Of a stretch of DNA of 64,000 bases, positions 9,238 through 19,400 are shown piece by piece. This DNA comes from CAWEFA01 sp963851385. GTDB taxonomy: Bacteria > Bacteroidota > Bacteroidia > Bacteroidales > DTGW01. Position numbers and translations under genes: made by a program. The notes under the pieces were generated by a model, which was not told where the DNA came from, ran no database searches, and saw only the letters and a program-made list of their open reading frames with translations. The stretch covers positions 16,650-80,649 of the forward strand of contig CAWKPE010000028.1 in NCBI GenBank assembly GCA_963851385.1, read 5' to 3'. Each line of letters starts with the position of its first letter. The stretch's first letter is position 1.

Positions 9238-10874
9238 GAAAGACAAATCTAAATTCCAAATTAATATTAAAATGTGTTTGCACATTGGTTATTTTTTTTA
9301 ACATTCAATTTAATGTGTCCAGTCAAAATGTGAACTTACTTAGAAACGGAACACTTAATGGTCCAGTGGGTCAATCGAGATTACCTTATGATTGGTATGT
9401 TTGTGATTCCTACAGTTCTCCTGATATATTTTCGCAATCGTTGCCCTATCCTGCTGGCGAAGGTTATTTAATTATTCCGGTTAAAGACTCAACCTTTCTC
9501 TTTTTACGTACGCGTGGCAAATACCATACTGAAGCCCCAGGACCTTACACATATGAATACGTTATACAGCATCTTACAAAGCCGCTTGAAAAAGATTCTA
9601 CCTATGATTTTGATTTCTTTTACTGCTTTAGCAGTCATGATTATTATCATCAGTTTACTGATTATCCTGTAAGATTGGAACTCTGGGCAGGGAATGATTC
9701 CTGTGCTCATGAAAAACTTCTGATGCAAACTGAACCTTTACAAGATACATTCTGGACCGAACGTCATTGTACATTTACACTTACCGACAGTTCATATAAA
9801 TATGTTCGTGTGGCTGTGTCGTGGGATTCAATGACTATGAATATCCATCACGAATCATACGATGGTATGCTATTGATAGATTCCTTAAGTATGATTAAAC
9901 TTCCAGGAGTGATTGATACCATAAAAACTTATGATATTTATTACAAGGGAGATGGCAAAACGAATTTAAAAGCTTCGCCGGGTACTTCATATAGCTGGTT
10001 GCCACAGGAAAATCTATCGGCATTCAATATTCAATCTCCACTAATGCTTGGCTATACACCTAAATATTCTGTTGCTGAAGGATCATTGACAACATGTTCT
10101 TATTTTGAAGCATTTAATATAATTCTTAATTGCGACACTTTATATCCTCATAAAAATCTGGATTCATCTGAAGCTTATTATAATCCTCACAGAAAAGTTA
10201 TTCTTAATGCATCTCAGGGAAACAGATATGATTGGAATCCAAAAATATATCTATCAGATACAGCAATTTGCTGCCCATATTTAACCGGTTACGACAGTGT
10301 TTTTATTGTTAAAGTTTGGGACAAATATAATTGCCCTTTCAATGAAAAGTTTAAAATTCTTTTAAACTGTGATACTATTGTTGCTGAAAAAAATATCGTA
10401 ACATTAGATACTATTGTAAAAAATCAACCCCATATTTTGCTTGTGCCTGCATATGGGAACGTTGATAGTTTATGGAATCCTTCAACATGGCTAAGTTGTA
10501 CAAGCTGCCAGGAACCTTATGCTGATCCTGTTAACTCTATAATATATAAAGTTATTCTGAAGGATGAATTTGGTTGCAAACACCAGGAAAACTTTAAAAT
10601 TAATGTCGAATTATTTGTCCCTAACGTAATCACTCCAAATGATGATGGTCATAATGATTCTTTCGAAATTAGTGGTTTGCCGGATAATACAACTTTAAAA
10701 ATTTATACTAAAAGCGGAATCCTTATATATTCAGCATCACCTTATAATGATTCGAATTGTTGGAAAGGCATTGACAATTCAGGAAAACCTCTTGAATCAG
10801 GCACATATTGGTATGTTCTGGATAATTCCGAAAAAGGTTTGCTTTTAAAAGGATTTATATTTCTTTTAAGATAG
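9234..10874 (+). CDS. Secreted protein with gliding-motility-type C-terminal sorting domain (copy 2)
   Basis: This 546-aa paralogue of 6397-8067 begins at an ATG that overlaps the upstream stop by 4 bp. It has an N-terminal signal (about residues 12-31), a diverged N-terminal sandwich region, the same repeat pattern YKGDGKTNL / Y-x-W-x-P / DTAICCPYLTGYD, and a C-terminal sorting domain beginning VPNVITPNDDGHND (about residue 460) and ending GFIFLLR. The sorting domain and partner gene are better conserved between copies than the N-terminal passenger region, as expected when the secretion machinery constrains one end and the ligand or host diversifies the other. The function of the passenger is not recognised. 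Confidence 0.85.
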   Translation: MRKTNLNSKLILKCVCTLVIFFNIQFNVSSQNVNLLRNGTLNGPVGQSRLPYDWYVCDSYSSPDIFSQSLPYPAGEGYLIIPVKDSTFLFLRTRGKYHTEAPGPYTYEYVIQHLTKPLEKDSTYDFDFFYCFSSHDYYHQFTDYPVRLELWAGNDSCAHEKLLMQTEPLQDTFWTERHCTFTLTDSSYKYVRVAVSWDSMTMNIHHESYDGMLLIDSLSMIKLPGVIDTIKTYDIYYKGDGKTNLKASPGTSYSWLPQENLSAFNIQSPLMLGYTPKYSVAEGSLTTCSYFEAFNIILNCDTLYPHKNLDSSEAYYNPHRKVILNASQGNRYDWNPKIYLSDTAICCPYLTGYDSVFIVKVWDKYNCPFNEKFKILLNCDTIVAEKNIVTLDTIVKNQPHILLVPAYGNVDSLWNPSTWLSCTSCQEPYADPVNSIIYKVILKDEFGCKHQENFKINVELFVPNVITPNDDGHNDSFEISGLPDNTTLKIYTKSGILIYSASPYNDSNCWKGIDNSGKPLESGTYWYVLDNSEKGLLLKGFIFLLR

Positions 10875-10875
10875 C

Positions 10876-11736
10876 CTATCTTAGATATTGCCTGTATTTC
10901 TTATAGTAGAAAAATATTCTGCGATATTGCTGCAAAGTTAATATACATCTGCATTGATCAGGACTATTGGACATATCGTTAGCCACAGAAGGTACAAAGT
11001 ATTTATTATTTGTGTCTTTTAAAGTTCCTATATATAAACATTGATTGTTTACCAATCCTAAAAGATTTGGATCTGCGTACGTATCGCAAATTAAATCGCC
11101 TTTAGTGGAACAATTGCTTTCATCAACTAATTCAATCCCACCTCCTCTTTCATGTGTTGATAAAAGTCCGAAATAATGTCCAAGCATGGTAGTCAGATTA
11201 TTTCCCGTTAAATAATCCTTTCTTAAGAATATATAATTCTTATCAGTATCAATTGGAAAGTAGGTAAATCCGTATATAGGAATTGTATCTTTAATTATAC
11301 TTTCGATAAGATAAAGATTGATAGTTTTACTAATTGAATGTTTGGTGAACATTTCAACAGGAGGATTATTAACAGATAAATATGAGTAATTGTAATCATC
11401 AATATTAGTTACAGAAATTACAGAGAAATTTATACCAACATATTTAAAGTAATTATTTGCAATATCTATGCTTTGGTTTATAGCGGATGCAGAAACATTT
11501 AAATTACCATTACTATCTCTGACTATATATACAGAAACAGAGAGCTTAACTGACAAATCGGGAGAAGATGTATCAAATTTTAATGCATTTTCCTGTGGCA
11601 GGTTTTTAATAAGTTCAATTAAAAAATTTGCTGTAGCAGATGTTCCATCAGGCAATTGAGCGAATAAAGTATTGCAATAAAGAAATAGAAAGAAGAAAAT
11701 TAAAATTGGTTTGAATATTATGAATTTCTTTTTCAT
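10876..11736 (-). CDS. Pappalysin-like (M43) secreted protein with degenerate zinc site
   Basis: I start at the ATG at 11736, where MKKKFIIFKPILIFFFLF opens a clear signal peptide ending near AQ (286 aa in total). The frame is open a further 15 codons upstream. The C-terminal half aligns with bacterial pappalysin-type metalloproteases: LGHYFGLLSTH (185-195), GDLICDTYADP (213-223) and NDMSNSPDQCR (253-263) correspond to HExxHxxGxxH, the GD.v.DTP strand and the Met-turn. The zinc and catalytic residues are not kept, however: HE is TM (183-184) and the third His position is Ser193, with a His two residues later. Only H187 and G190 remain. I infer an inactive homologue (pseudoprotease). It converges with the upstream cargo gene, separated by one base. 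Confidence 0.7.
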   Translation of the reverse strand: MKKKFIIFKPILIFFFLFLYCNTLFAQLPDGTSATANFLIELIKNLPQENALKFDTSSPDLSVKLSVSVYIVRDSNGNLNVSASAINQSIDIANNYFKYVGINFSVISVTNIDDYNYSYLSVNNPPVEMFTKHSISKTINLYLIESIIKDTIPIYGFTYFPIDTDKNYIFLRKDYLTGNNLTTMLGHYFGLLSTHERGGGIELVDESNCSTKGDLICDTYADPNLLGLVNNQCLYIGTLKDTNNKYFVPSVANDMSNSPDQCRCILTLQQYRRIFFYYKKYRQYLR

Positions 11737-11792
11737 TGATAATGCATAATAATTTAAAATGTTAGTACTTATATCTTTCATAACTACATTAT

Positions 11793-12410
11793 TTCAAAGT
11801 CCGCATAGCGGACGACAGTATGGTAGATAATAATATCAATGCCATTAAACCCTGTAAGGGCGATATTATCAATCAATCCATTCAAAAAGATATATTTCAT
11901 TATATTTTATATCAAACTTATTAAGAAATTCCAAGTATTCTTCCCGAAATGTTACTTTTTTATGATGTTGTTCCTGGTTAATTATGTATTTGATAACATC
12001 ATCACGTTGTGATCGAGAATAAGAGAAAGCTCCATAACCTTCCTGCCATCGAAATTTGCCTCTTACTAAATGGTTGTCGTTAATCCATTTTGAAGAATTT
12101 GCTTTAATAATTCTTGCTAATTCCGAAATCGTATTTTCAGCCTTAAGTTCAAAAAATGCGTGAATATGATCATGACTGCCATTAACACTAAGAGGGAATT
12201 GTCCAGAATTTTTTATTATGCCATAGATGTATCGATTTAAGTCATCTTTAAAATGACTACTAATAAGGTTTTCAAAACCTTTTACAGCAAAAACTATTTG
12301 AATGTTCAATTGTGTATATGTATTGGCCATAATCAAATTTATAATATCGTTCGGAGCTAAAATAATTATTTTTTCATATCATCTACCATAATTAAATGCC
12401 TACGGCATTT
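11793..12410 (-). mobile_element. IS200/IS605-family element (right end, tnpA, left end)
   Basis: The transposase gene 11869-12330 is bracketed by structured ends. Downstream of the gene (11793-11871) is a perfect hairpin GTCCGC-ATA-GCGGAC plus an ATAATATC/GATATTAT stem. Upstream (12341-12410) is a perfect hairpin ATGCC-TAC-GGCAT. ATCTACCATA in the upstream end is the complement of TATGGTAGAT in the downstream end. IS200/IS605 elements use subterminal hairpins and no target duplication, which fits. The exact tips are not determined. Confidence 0.75.
11869..12330 (-). CDS. tnpA: IS200/IS605 family transposase TnpA
   Basis: This is a 153-aa Y1/HUH single-strand transposase, a normal length for IS200-type TnpA. 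The HUH metal-binding motif is H55-I56-H57 within GSHDHIHAFF. The catalytic Tyr is predicted at Y115 in KYIINQ with the accompanying Gln119. The stretch WQEGYGAFSYSRSQ and the tail EEYLEFLNKF...YLFEW are typical of the Bacteroidota branch. The ATG at 12330 is preferred over an in-frame TTG two codons upstream. The stop codon lies in the last bases of the right-end repeat. There is no tnpB beside it. The enzyme would cut and join the hairpin-marked ends in single-stranded DNA. The gene looks intact. Confidence 0.92.
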   Translation of the reverse strand: MANTYTQLNIQIVFAVKGFENLISSHFKDDLNRYIYGIIKNSGQFPLSVNGSHDHIHAFFELKAENTISELARIIKANSSKWINDNHLVRGKFRWQEGYGAFSYSRSQRDDVIKYIINQEQHHKKVTFREEYLEFLNKFDIKYNEIYLFEWID

Positions 12411-12416
12411 TAATTA

Positions 12417-12604
12417 ATTTCAAAGTCCGCATAGCGGACGACAGTATGGTAGATAATAATATCAATGCCATTAAGCTCTGTAAGGGCGATATTATCATTC
12501 TTTACGGTTTTATCAATGGCATGCATCTAATATAATGTCGTTCATATTGAGCTAAAATAATTATTTTTTTTCATCATCTACCATAATTATATGCCTACGG
12601 CATT
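12417..12604. mobile_element. Non-autonomous IS200-derived element (right end plus left end, no transposase)
   Basis: A second right-end copy (12417-12496) and a second left-end copy (12532-12604) are joined by only about 35 bp, without a transposase gene. They match the ends of the adjacent autonomous element with few differences, including both perfect hairpins. The unit abuts the left end of the autonomous copy, giving the order RE-tnpA-LE-RE-LE. It is a MITE-like or REP-like derivative that the neighbouring TnpA could mobilise. Confidence 0.7.
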
Positions 12605-12656
12605 TACATATTATTTGCTTTTATATAAAAAACTAATTATAAATTTTATTATTCAT

Positions 12657-14777
12657 TTATTCCTCTTTATAAAATGTACTTATTTCACCTACAATTTTGA
12701 ATTCAGTTCTCCTGTTTTTTTGTCTTCCTTCAGGATTGTCGGAACCATCGGGATTTGTGTTAGGCGCAATAGGCATAGTTTCAGCATATCCCTTTGCAAC
12801 AAGTTTATCAACTGAAATGCCTTTGCCAATAAGATAATTTACAACACTCTCAGACCTTTTTTGAGAAAGCTTTACATTATATTCATGGCTTCCTGTATTG
12901 TCTGTATGAGAACCAATTTCAACAATTGCATTGGGAAATAAATCGAATAATGGCATTAACATACTATCAATTGTATTTTTTGCCTGTGATGTAAGCCTAG
13001 ATTTATCATGCTCGTAATAAATGTTTATACGGACTGTAATTTTCGGCAAGTAACTTATTTGCGTTTTCCCGATTTTTATAGTATCGGAACAATTAATCCC
13101 TATCGTTGATACATTAACCTTTTTATCAAAAAAACCATAGTTTTTAACCAGAATTTTATATCGTCTGTTCAAATCAAGATCGAAACTGTATTTACCTTCC
13201 GAATCTGTTTTGGTTTGATTAACAAGAACTTCTTCACCTTCTTTTTCACCAGGTATATAAAGTTCTACCGGAGTATTTGGCAGGATGGAATCATCTTTTG
13301 GATAAGAAAGTCCAAGATGGTATTTCTCATTTATCCGGTCATAAAAGTCATAATCTGTAGCATTTGTAATGAAACCCCAGGATCTGATTTTTGTACATTC
13401 GTTTATTTTGTAATAAAATATATCATCGCAACAGCTTCCATTATCCATTGATAAAGAACCTGGCCTGTTCGATGTAAAAAATCCTTCTTTATTATTTTTG
13501 AAAATAGTAAAATAATAGTCGTCATAAGACGAATTTATAGGTTTAGGCAATGGAACGGCATCGGACCATTTTCTTTTGTAACCAACGGATTTATAAATAT
13601 CATAACCTCCCAAACCATTTCTTCCGGTAGAACTGAAATACATTGTACTATTTTGCATGTCTAAAAAGGGACAGCATTCATTACCGGGACTATTAACCCC
13701 CTTATCCAGATCGTGAGGTTCTTTATAATTGCCGGTTTTGTGATCATATTCAGTGTACCAAATATCCAGGCCACCTTTTCCTTCAGGCCTGTCTGAAACA
13801 AAATACAGAATATCGTCACCGGTTTTTAAATTTTTTCCTAATGCAGGTTGAGTACTTGTATAATCTTCATCATTTACAGGATAAGGCAATTTTTCAGGTT
13901 CCTGCCATTCATCATTTAGTTTATGACTGACGTAAATTTCTGAAATAAGCTTATTCTTCCAATTTTTGACCGTACGTGTGAAATACAATCGCAATCCGTC
14001 ATCAGAAAGTACTGGGTTTCCAGTATTATAGCCCGGATTGTTAATTACTCCCTCCATCGGCCCTAAAGATTGCCATTGACCATTAATTTTTTCAGCCTTG
14101 AAGATTTGCCTTACCGAAATATTTTGTTTCGATGAATCATGCATGTAAGAGCCATACAAAAAATTATTTTCATCAACCGGGAAAGGGCTGAATTCGATAT
14201 TGCGCTTATTGATTGATGTTCCCAAATGTGTAATGGTAATTTTTTTATTTGTATCCTGGTTGTTTTTTGCCCATTCAGAACTTTCAATATATATTCCTGC
14301 CATTTTCCAGTAATCATTGTGATTTCTCTTTTTACGATAAACTTTTTTAAACTTGGTAAAACTTTCAATAGCCATGTTATAATCTTCAAGGTTCATGCAG
14401 ACAACTCCTTTGAAATAATATGAAAGCGGGTATTTTGAAGATTTGATATTCAAAACAGTATCATAATACTGTCTGGCCTTTGAATAGTTCCTGGTCAGAA
14501 AATACAAAGAAGCCAAGCGATAATTTGATTTTATGTCTTTATTTTTATAATGCAAATACTTGCTATAATAATCAATAGCATTATAAATATCGCCATCTTT
14601 ATCACATTGCTTTGCTTTTGCTTTATATGTTTTTATTACTGTTTTAATAGAATCATTCGCATACAAATTTGAATGTATACAATTAAAAATAAAAAAAAAC
14701 GATAATATAAAAAGATGAAATTTTCTGCGAAAACATCCTGATTTATTAAGTAAAAAGTATTTTATTGAGCAGCGCAT
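12657..14777 (-). CDS. PorE-like protein: TPR, PD40 propeller, CRD and OmpA domains
   Basis: This 706-aa exported protein has a hydrophobic signal region ending near residue 41. TPRs follow (about 45-170) with the pattern NAIDYYSKYLHY...ARQYYDTVL. A propeller of PD40/WD40-like blades spans about 185-450, with repeated LYF.SDRPEGKGGLDIW and MYFSSTGRNGLGGYDIY motifs. A carboxypeptidase-regulatory-like beta domain lies at about 500-580 (TDSEGKYSFDLDL), and the C-terminal OmpA peptidoglycan-binding domain at about 590-700 contains IEIGSHTDNTGSHEYN-like residues and QKNRRTEF. This order matches the T9SS component PorE of Porphyromonas gingivalis, which links the trans-envelope machinery to peptidoglycan. 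Many paralogues exist, so a specific orthology is not claimed. A second PorE-like gene is at 36027. Confidence 0.82.
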   Translation of the reverse strand: MRCSIKYFLLNKSGCFRRKFHLFILSFFFIFNCIHSNLYANDSIKTVIKTYKAKAKQCDKDGDIYNAIDYYSKYLHYKNKDIKSNYRLASLYFLTRNYSKARQYYDTVLNIKSSKYPLSYYFKGVVCMNLEDYNMAIESFTKFKKVYRKKRNHNDYWKMAGIYIESSEWAKNNQDTNKKITITHLGTSINKRNIEFSPFPVDENNFLYGSYMHDSSKQNISVRQIFKAEKINGQWQSLGPMEGVINNPGYNTGNPVLSDDGLRLYFTRTVKNWKNKLISEIYVSHKLNDEWQEPEKLPYPVNDEDYTSTQPALGKNLKTGDDILYFVSDRPEGKGGLDIWYTEYDHKTGNYKEPHDLDKGVNSPGNECCPFLDMQNSTMYFSSTGRNGLGGYDIYKSVGYKRKWSDAVPLPKPINSSYDDYYFTIFKNNKEGFFTSNRPGSLSMDNGSCCDDIFYYKINECTKIRSWGFITNATDYDFYDRINEKYHLGLSYPKDDSILPNTPVELYIPGEKEGEEVLVNQTKTDSEGKYSFDLDLNRRYKILVKNYGFFDKKVNVSTIGINCSDTIKIGKTQISYLPKITVRINIYYEHDKSRLTSQAKNTIDSMLMPLFDLFPNAIVEIGSHTDNTGSHEYNVKLSQKRSESVVNYLIGKGISVDKLVAKGYAETMPIAPNTNPDGSDNPEGRQKNRRTEFKIVGEISTFYKEE

Positions 14778-14910
14778 TCTAATCTACCTGTTATTTGCAA
14801 AAATAAATTTAATAAAATATCTGAATCCTTTAGCGAATGTGCCATATATAATTATTAACCACAGAGTTTCACAAAGTATCATAAAGTTTCTAAAAATCTT
14901 AGTCAATATA

Positions 14911-15291
14911 TCAGTTTGCTAGACGTTTGATTCCATTCTTAAGAGAGGAAACATTAAAATTGATCAACAAACCAATTTTGCAACCTGACAATTTTAAATA
15001 AGTTAATACATGTGCAATATACACATTTGATAATGCTTCAACAGATTTAATTTCGATAATTACGGCTTTCTCAATCAACAAATCAATTCGATAACCTGCA
15101 TCTAATTTAAGTTCTTTATAAATCAAAGGTAAAGGTTTCTGTTTTTCAACTTTTAAATCTGACTGCTGTAATTCATAATAAAGACATTCTTCATAAGCAC
15201 TTTCCAATAAACCAGGACCAACTGCAGTGTGAACAGAATATGCACATTTTAATATTTTTGCTGCATGTTGATTTATCTCCTCTTCTAACAT
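14911..15291 (-). CDS. GxxExxY protein (PDDEXK-like small family)
   Basis: This 126-aa cytoplasmic protein contains the family signature GPGLLESAY near residue 26 and a downstream YRIDLLIEKAVIIEIKS stretch whose D...E-x-K arrangement resembles the PD-(D/E)XK nuclease fold. The tail includes YLKLSGCKIGLLINF, also typical. The ATG at 15291 is preferred over a TTG five codons upstream. The physiological role of the family is not settled. It stands alone between two leftward T9SS-related genes and has no obvious partner here. Confidence 0.85.
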   Translation of the reverse strand: MLEEEINQHAAKILKCAYSVHTAVGPGLLESAYEECLYYELQQSDLKVEKQKPLPLIYKELKLDAGYRIDLLIEKAVIIEIKSVEALSNVYIAHVLTYLKLSGCKIGLLINFNVSSLKNGIKRLAN

Positions 15292-15395
15292 ATTATTTAT
15301 TGACAAAAACTCATTTAAACTCTGTGGTTAAAATATTATCTATAAAATTCACATAATATTTTTTTACAAAAAGTCATTCGCTATCATTAAATTAT

Positions 15396-16460
15396 TTAAT
15401 AAATACTACAAGGTTCTACGACAGATTTTGCACTGCTTCCAGAACCAGTATATATAAGTGAAATTTCGAATGCACCGTTAAAGTTTGTTGCCTGGTGCAG
15501 CGAAGACACATTTATATCATAACTAATACCCACATCCAATTTCGAAAACTTAACTCCTCCACCAATAATAATTGCATCAATATTTCTTTCGGGATTTAAC
15601 CTGTAAAGATTAATGGCGTAAAGCTTTTTAACCGGTATAAAAAAATTATCAGGACTGTACCCTCCTACTGCACCTATTAAAAATTCCCTGGCACCGGGAG
15701 TATGGCTGAATAATAAACATGGTGTCAAATCGTATTTTGCAATAATTGGCAAAGTAATTTGTGAATGAAATGTATATTTTATGGGCATACGACTTGAATC
15801 GTTATTGCTCATAAAAGACTCTACCGGCCTGTTAATATGCTCAATTGAGATACCGGCAACAGGTAAAGCATTTTTTATATGCGCCTGCCACAGAAAACCA
15901 ATATTGAGATCAAAATAATAATTATTGTCAAGAAGATTATTTTCCTGGCTGGGTAAATTTGGATCAAACCTTGAATTCGCTGGATCATACTGGGAGCCAA
16001 AAGTTATCCCGTTAGCGCTAAAATGATCATATGCCAACCCCGGTTGAATACCAATTACAAACTGATGATTCTTGTAAAATTTTGAAAAACTTAAAGATAA
16101 AAACACCTTATCGGCAGTAAGACTATTACCAGAAGACTGATCGTGAAGAATAAGACCGCCTATTCCAATTAATTGATTACTTATTACAAGTTTTTTATCA
16201 ATAGCTGTGTAAAATGTATTGAACGGCACTCCAATACTGGCCCATTGGTTGCGGTAATCGGATGTTACTCTCAATTGTCCGTCAAATATACCCGTGTTGG
16301 CAGGATTTGTTATTACAGGAGTAGATAATATCTGAGAAAAGTGAATATCCTGTGCATAAATGCTATTTCTAAAAAAAAATAAAGAGACTATAACAATTAT
16401 TATTACATTTAAGCCTGTAAACTTCGAAATAACTTTATTATTTAAATTGTAAATTGACAT
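15396..16460 (-). CDS. PorP/SprF family T9SS outer-membrane protein
   Basis: This 354-aa protein has a signal peptide ending near AQ (about residue 37) and the canonical signature DIHFSQIL...ITNPANTGIFDGQ followed by DYRNQWASIG. This is the standard PorP/SprF opening and is closer to the family type than the two copies at 5366 and 8236. Its aromatic alternating strands indicate an outer-membrane barrel. It is transcribed divergently from the giant PKD adhesin, with only 13 bp between the two start codons. Given that type B cargo genes sit beside their PorP partner, it probably serves that adhesin. Confidence 0.9.
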   Translation of the reverse strand: MSIYNLNNKVISKFTGLNVIIIVIVSLFFFRNSIYAQDIHFSQILSTPVITNPANTGIFDGQLRVTSDYRNQWASIGVPFNTFYTAIDKKLVISNQLIGIGGLILHDQSSGNSLTADKVFLSLSFSKFYKNHQFVIGIQPGLAYDHFSANGITFGSQYDPANSRFDPNLPSQENNLLDNNYYFDLNIGFLWQAHIKNALPVAGISIEHINRPVESFMSNNDSSRMPIKYTFHSQITLPIIAKYDLTPCLLFSHTPGAREFLIGAVGGYSPDNFFIPVKKLYAINLYRLNPERNIDAIIIGGGVKFSKLDVGISYDINVSSLHQATNFNGAFEISLIYTGSGSSAKSVVEPCSIY

Positions 16461-16473
16461 CGGTAGCTAGCAA

Positions 16474-19400
16474 ATGACTTCAATATTACAATATTTTATA
16501 AAAAGAATCAAATTCGCCTGCTGCTTAATTGGAATTCTTTTGCAGATTTCAATAATAGATTGCTATTGCCTTACAGCTAAATTTAGTGTGGAGATGAAGG
16601 GTCCTTGTGTTCCCGCCGTAGCAATTATAACAAATGAGTCGTCACAAGGTACAGGAATTACTTACCAATGGAATTTCGGTCAGGGAGCCATCACATACGT
16701 ATCTGCACCAGTTCTTGAAGAAGTTTATACAACTCCCGGCCATTATGTTATTAAGTTGACTGTCATTAATGGAAGTCTGAGAGACAGCACTTCTGATTCT
16801 ATTGATGTATCAATTGGACCCATTGCCAAGTTTACTGTTGATGCAACCCAGGGATGTGCACCTTTTAAAGTAAATTTCAAAAATACTTCTACAAGTATTA
16901 ATGGATTTAAAGATGTTTTATGGGATTTCAGAAATGGTGATGTACTTAACGGTAATAATGTAAGCTATACTTATGTTCAGCCGGGAAATTATGACGTATT
17001 ACTGACTGTTACTGACAATAATGGTTGCAAAGATTATATAGAATCTAAAAGCCTTATAATGGTTACAAATAGACCGGTAGCCAATTTTACTGCAAGCGAT
17101 ACCTTTGCCTGCGAGCCACCTTTAAATGTCTCTTTTTTTAATAAATCAACCGGGCAACCAAGCCTCAAATATTATTGGAATTTTGGCAATGGAACCCATT
17201 CAACAGATATAAATAAATCTGTCGACTATACCAGTAATGGAAATTATGATGTAAAACTGACCGTAACTGACGCATTCGGTTGCACCGATTCAATTACCAA
17301 AAGTTCATTTATAAAAATCGGCAAAGTTGCAGGTAGAATTTATGCAAGATATGAAGATGGCCGGAATGCAAGCACAGCATTATTATGTCCCGGAAAAATT
17401 ACATTTTGGTTTTCGCTGGCTGGCCAAACAGATTATACCTGGCAGGTTCATTATAAAAATACTACCCTGTTCTTTTATGGCAGTAATGAATTTACGTTAC
17501 AAGCTGATTCAGGTAATGTAAGTATTAAACTGGTTTATGGCAAACTTTCGGATTGTGCCGACAGTATAAGCACAACGTACCTGATTGATTATTTAAAAGC
17601 TGATTTTTCAATAAATGATACAACAGGTTGTGAACTTCCACATATTACAAATTTGATAAACTTGTCAAAAAATGCTGTTACTTATAACTGGAATTTACCT
17701 TTTGATTCCATTTCGCATAGTAAAAACATTTCTTATACTATTCCAAAAAAACTAACCTATGCTCAGATGTACAGTCATAATTCTATTCAAATGAATTTTG
17801 ACTTCACTCTCACTGCAATAAATTCTGATGGTTGCAGGGATTCCATTACCAAAACAGTGAATATTCATTTACCGGTGGCACGATTTATGCCCGATAAATC
17901 ATCGGGTTGCTTGCCTCTTGCAGTGACTTTTTCGGACAGCAGTCACTCCGATTTACCTATAGAGAAATGGATATATAAATTTGGAAACGATTCAGTAATA
18001 AGTTTAAACAGAAATCCGGTTACTTATACATTTAGCAATCCCGGCGAATACAAAGCTATTTTGATTATCAAAACAGATCAGAATTGCATAGATACTTCAG
18101 ATAATGTATTAATTAAAGTTGGGGAAAAGTTATTACCTGATTTCAGTGTGTCCCCTTCAAATGTTTGCAATAGTGATACAATAACACTAACCGGACAATC
18201 AAATTTTAAGGATAGTGTAGATTACTGGAATTACTCTTGTCCCGGTGTTTTCAATACAGGTTCTGGTAAAAATTCTGATGCATTGGCATTCATCCATGCT
18301 GATACCAGCGGTGCTAAAAATATTAAACTCGAAGTCGATTATAATGGTTGTATTTCAGATACTGTAAAAAAAAATATATTTACTGTAAACGGACCTAATG
18401 GTTCCTTTTATGATTCTCTTAGTTGTGACAGTCCTTTGTTTTATACTTTTATTTCTAAAATTAAACCAGTAACTTCTCTGGCATGGAACATTGATACCAT
18501 AGCAATTAATAATAAAGATTCAGTAACTTATCTCTTTACACATTCCGGTAATTATAATGTTAAACTTACTGCAGTAGATAACGTTTCACATTGTACATTG
18601 ATAAGAAACAAAATAATAACTGTAAGACTAGTTAAGGCCGATTATAATATTAATCCAATATATTGTCTTGGCGATTCAATTAATTTTAATGCAATTAAAT
18701 CTGCCGATTATATCAGCCATTGCTACAATGAAGGTTTTCTATGGAACTTTAATGACAACTCTCCTCCGAGAAGAACTTATATGCCACAATATATATATAC
18801 ATATAAAAATAGAGGTAGTTATCATCCTTTGCTTACCGTATTAGCAGACAACGGTTGCACTGATACATTAAGCAGGTTTGTCAAAATTCAGCAACCAACA
18901 CCAACATTTACCATAGACAAAAATAAAGGATGTGTACCTCAAATAGATGTGACTTTTATTAATACTTCAATTGACAGCTCAATAACAGGATGGACATGGT
19001 TATTCGGAGATACTGCTACTAATTACAATAGCAAATCTATTGTACATTCTTATATAAACAATACTAGTAAAGATTATACTGCAGGTTTGAGAGTTGTTGA
19101 CAATTATGGATGTAGTGTAACTACTTATAAGACTATATCGCTTGTTAAAGTATCTGCCGATTTCCAGGCAATTGATAATGCTTTGTGTTTAGGAGATGAT
19201 GCAAGTTTTATTATTAGTGCTAAGAATTTAGGTCGGTATAAATGGTACTTTGGTGATGGTGATACTTCAAATAATAACAACACCCATACATATCTTACTG
19301 CAGGTAATTTTGATGTAGCGTTAGTTGCATATTTAGGAATGTGTAAAGATTCTGTTATGAAAAGCAAATATATTAGCGTAGAAAAAGCGGATGCAGGTTA

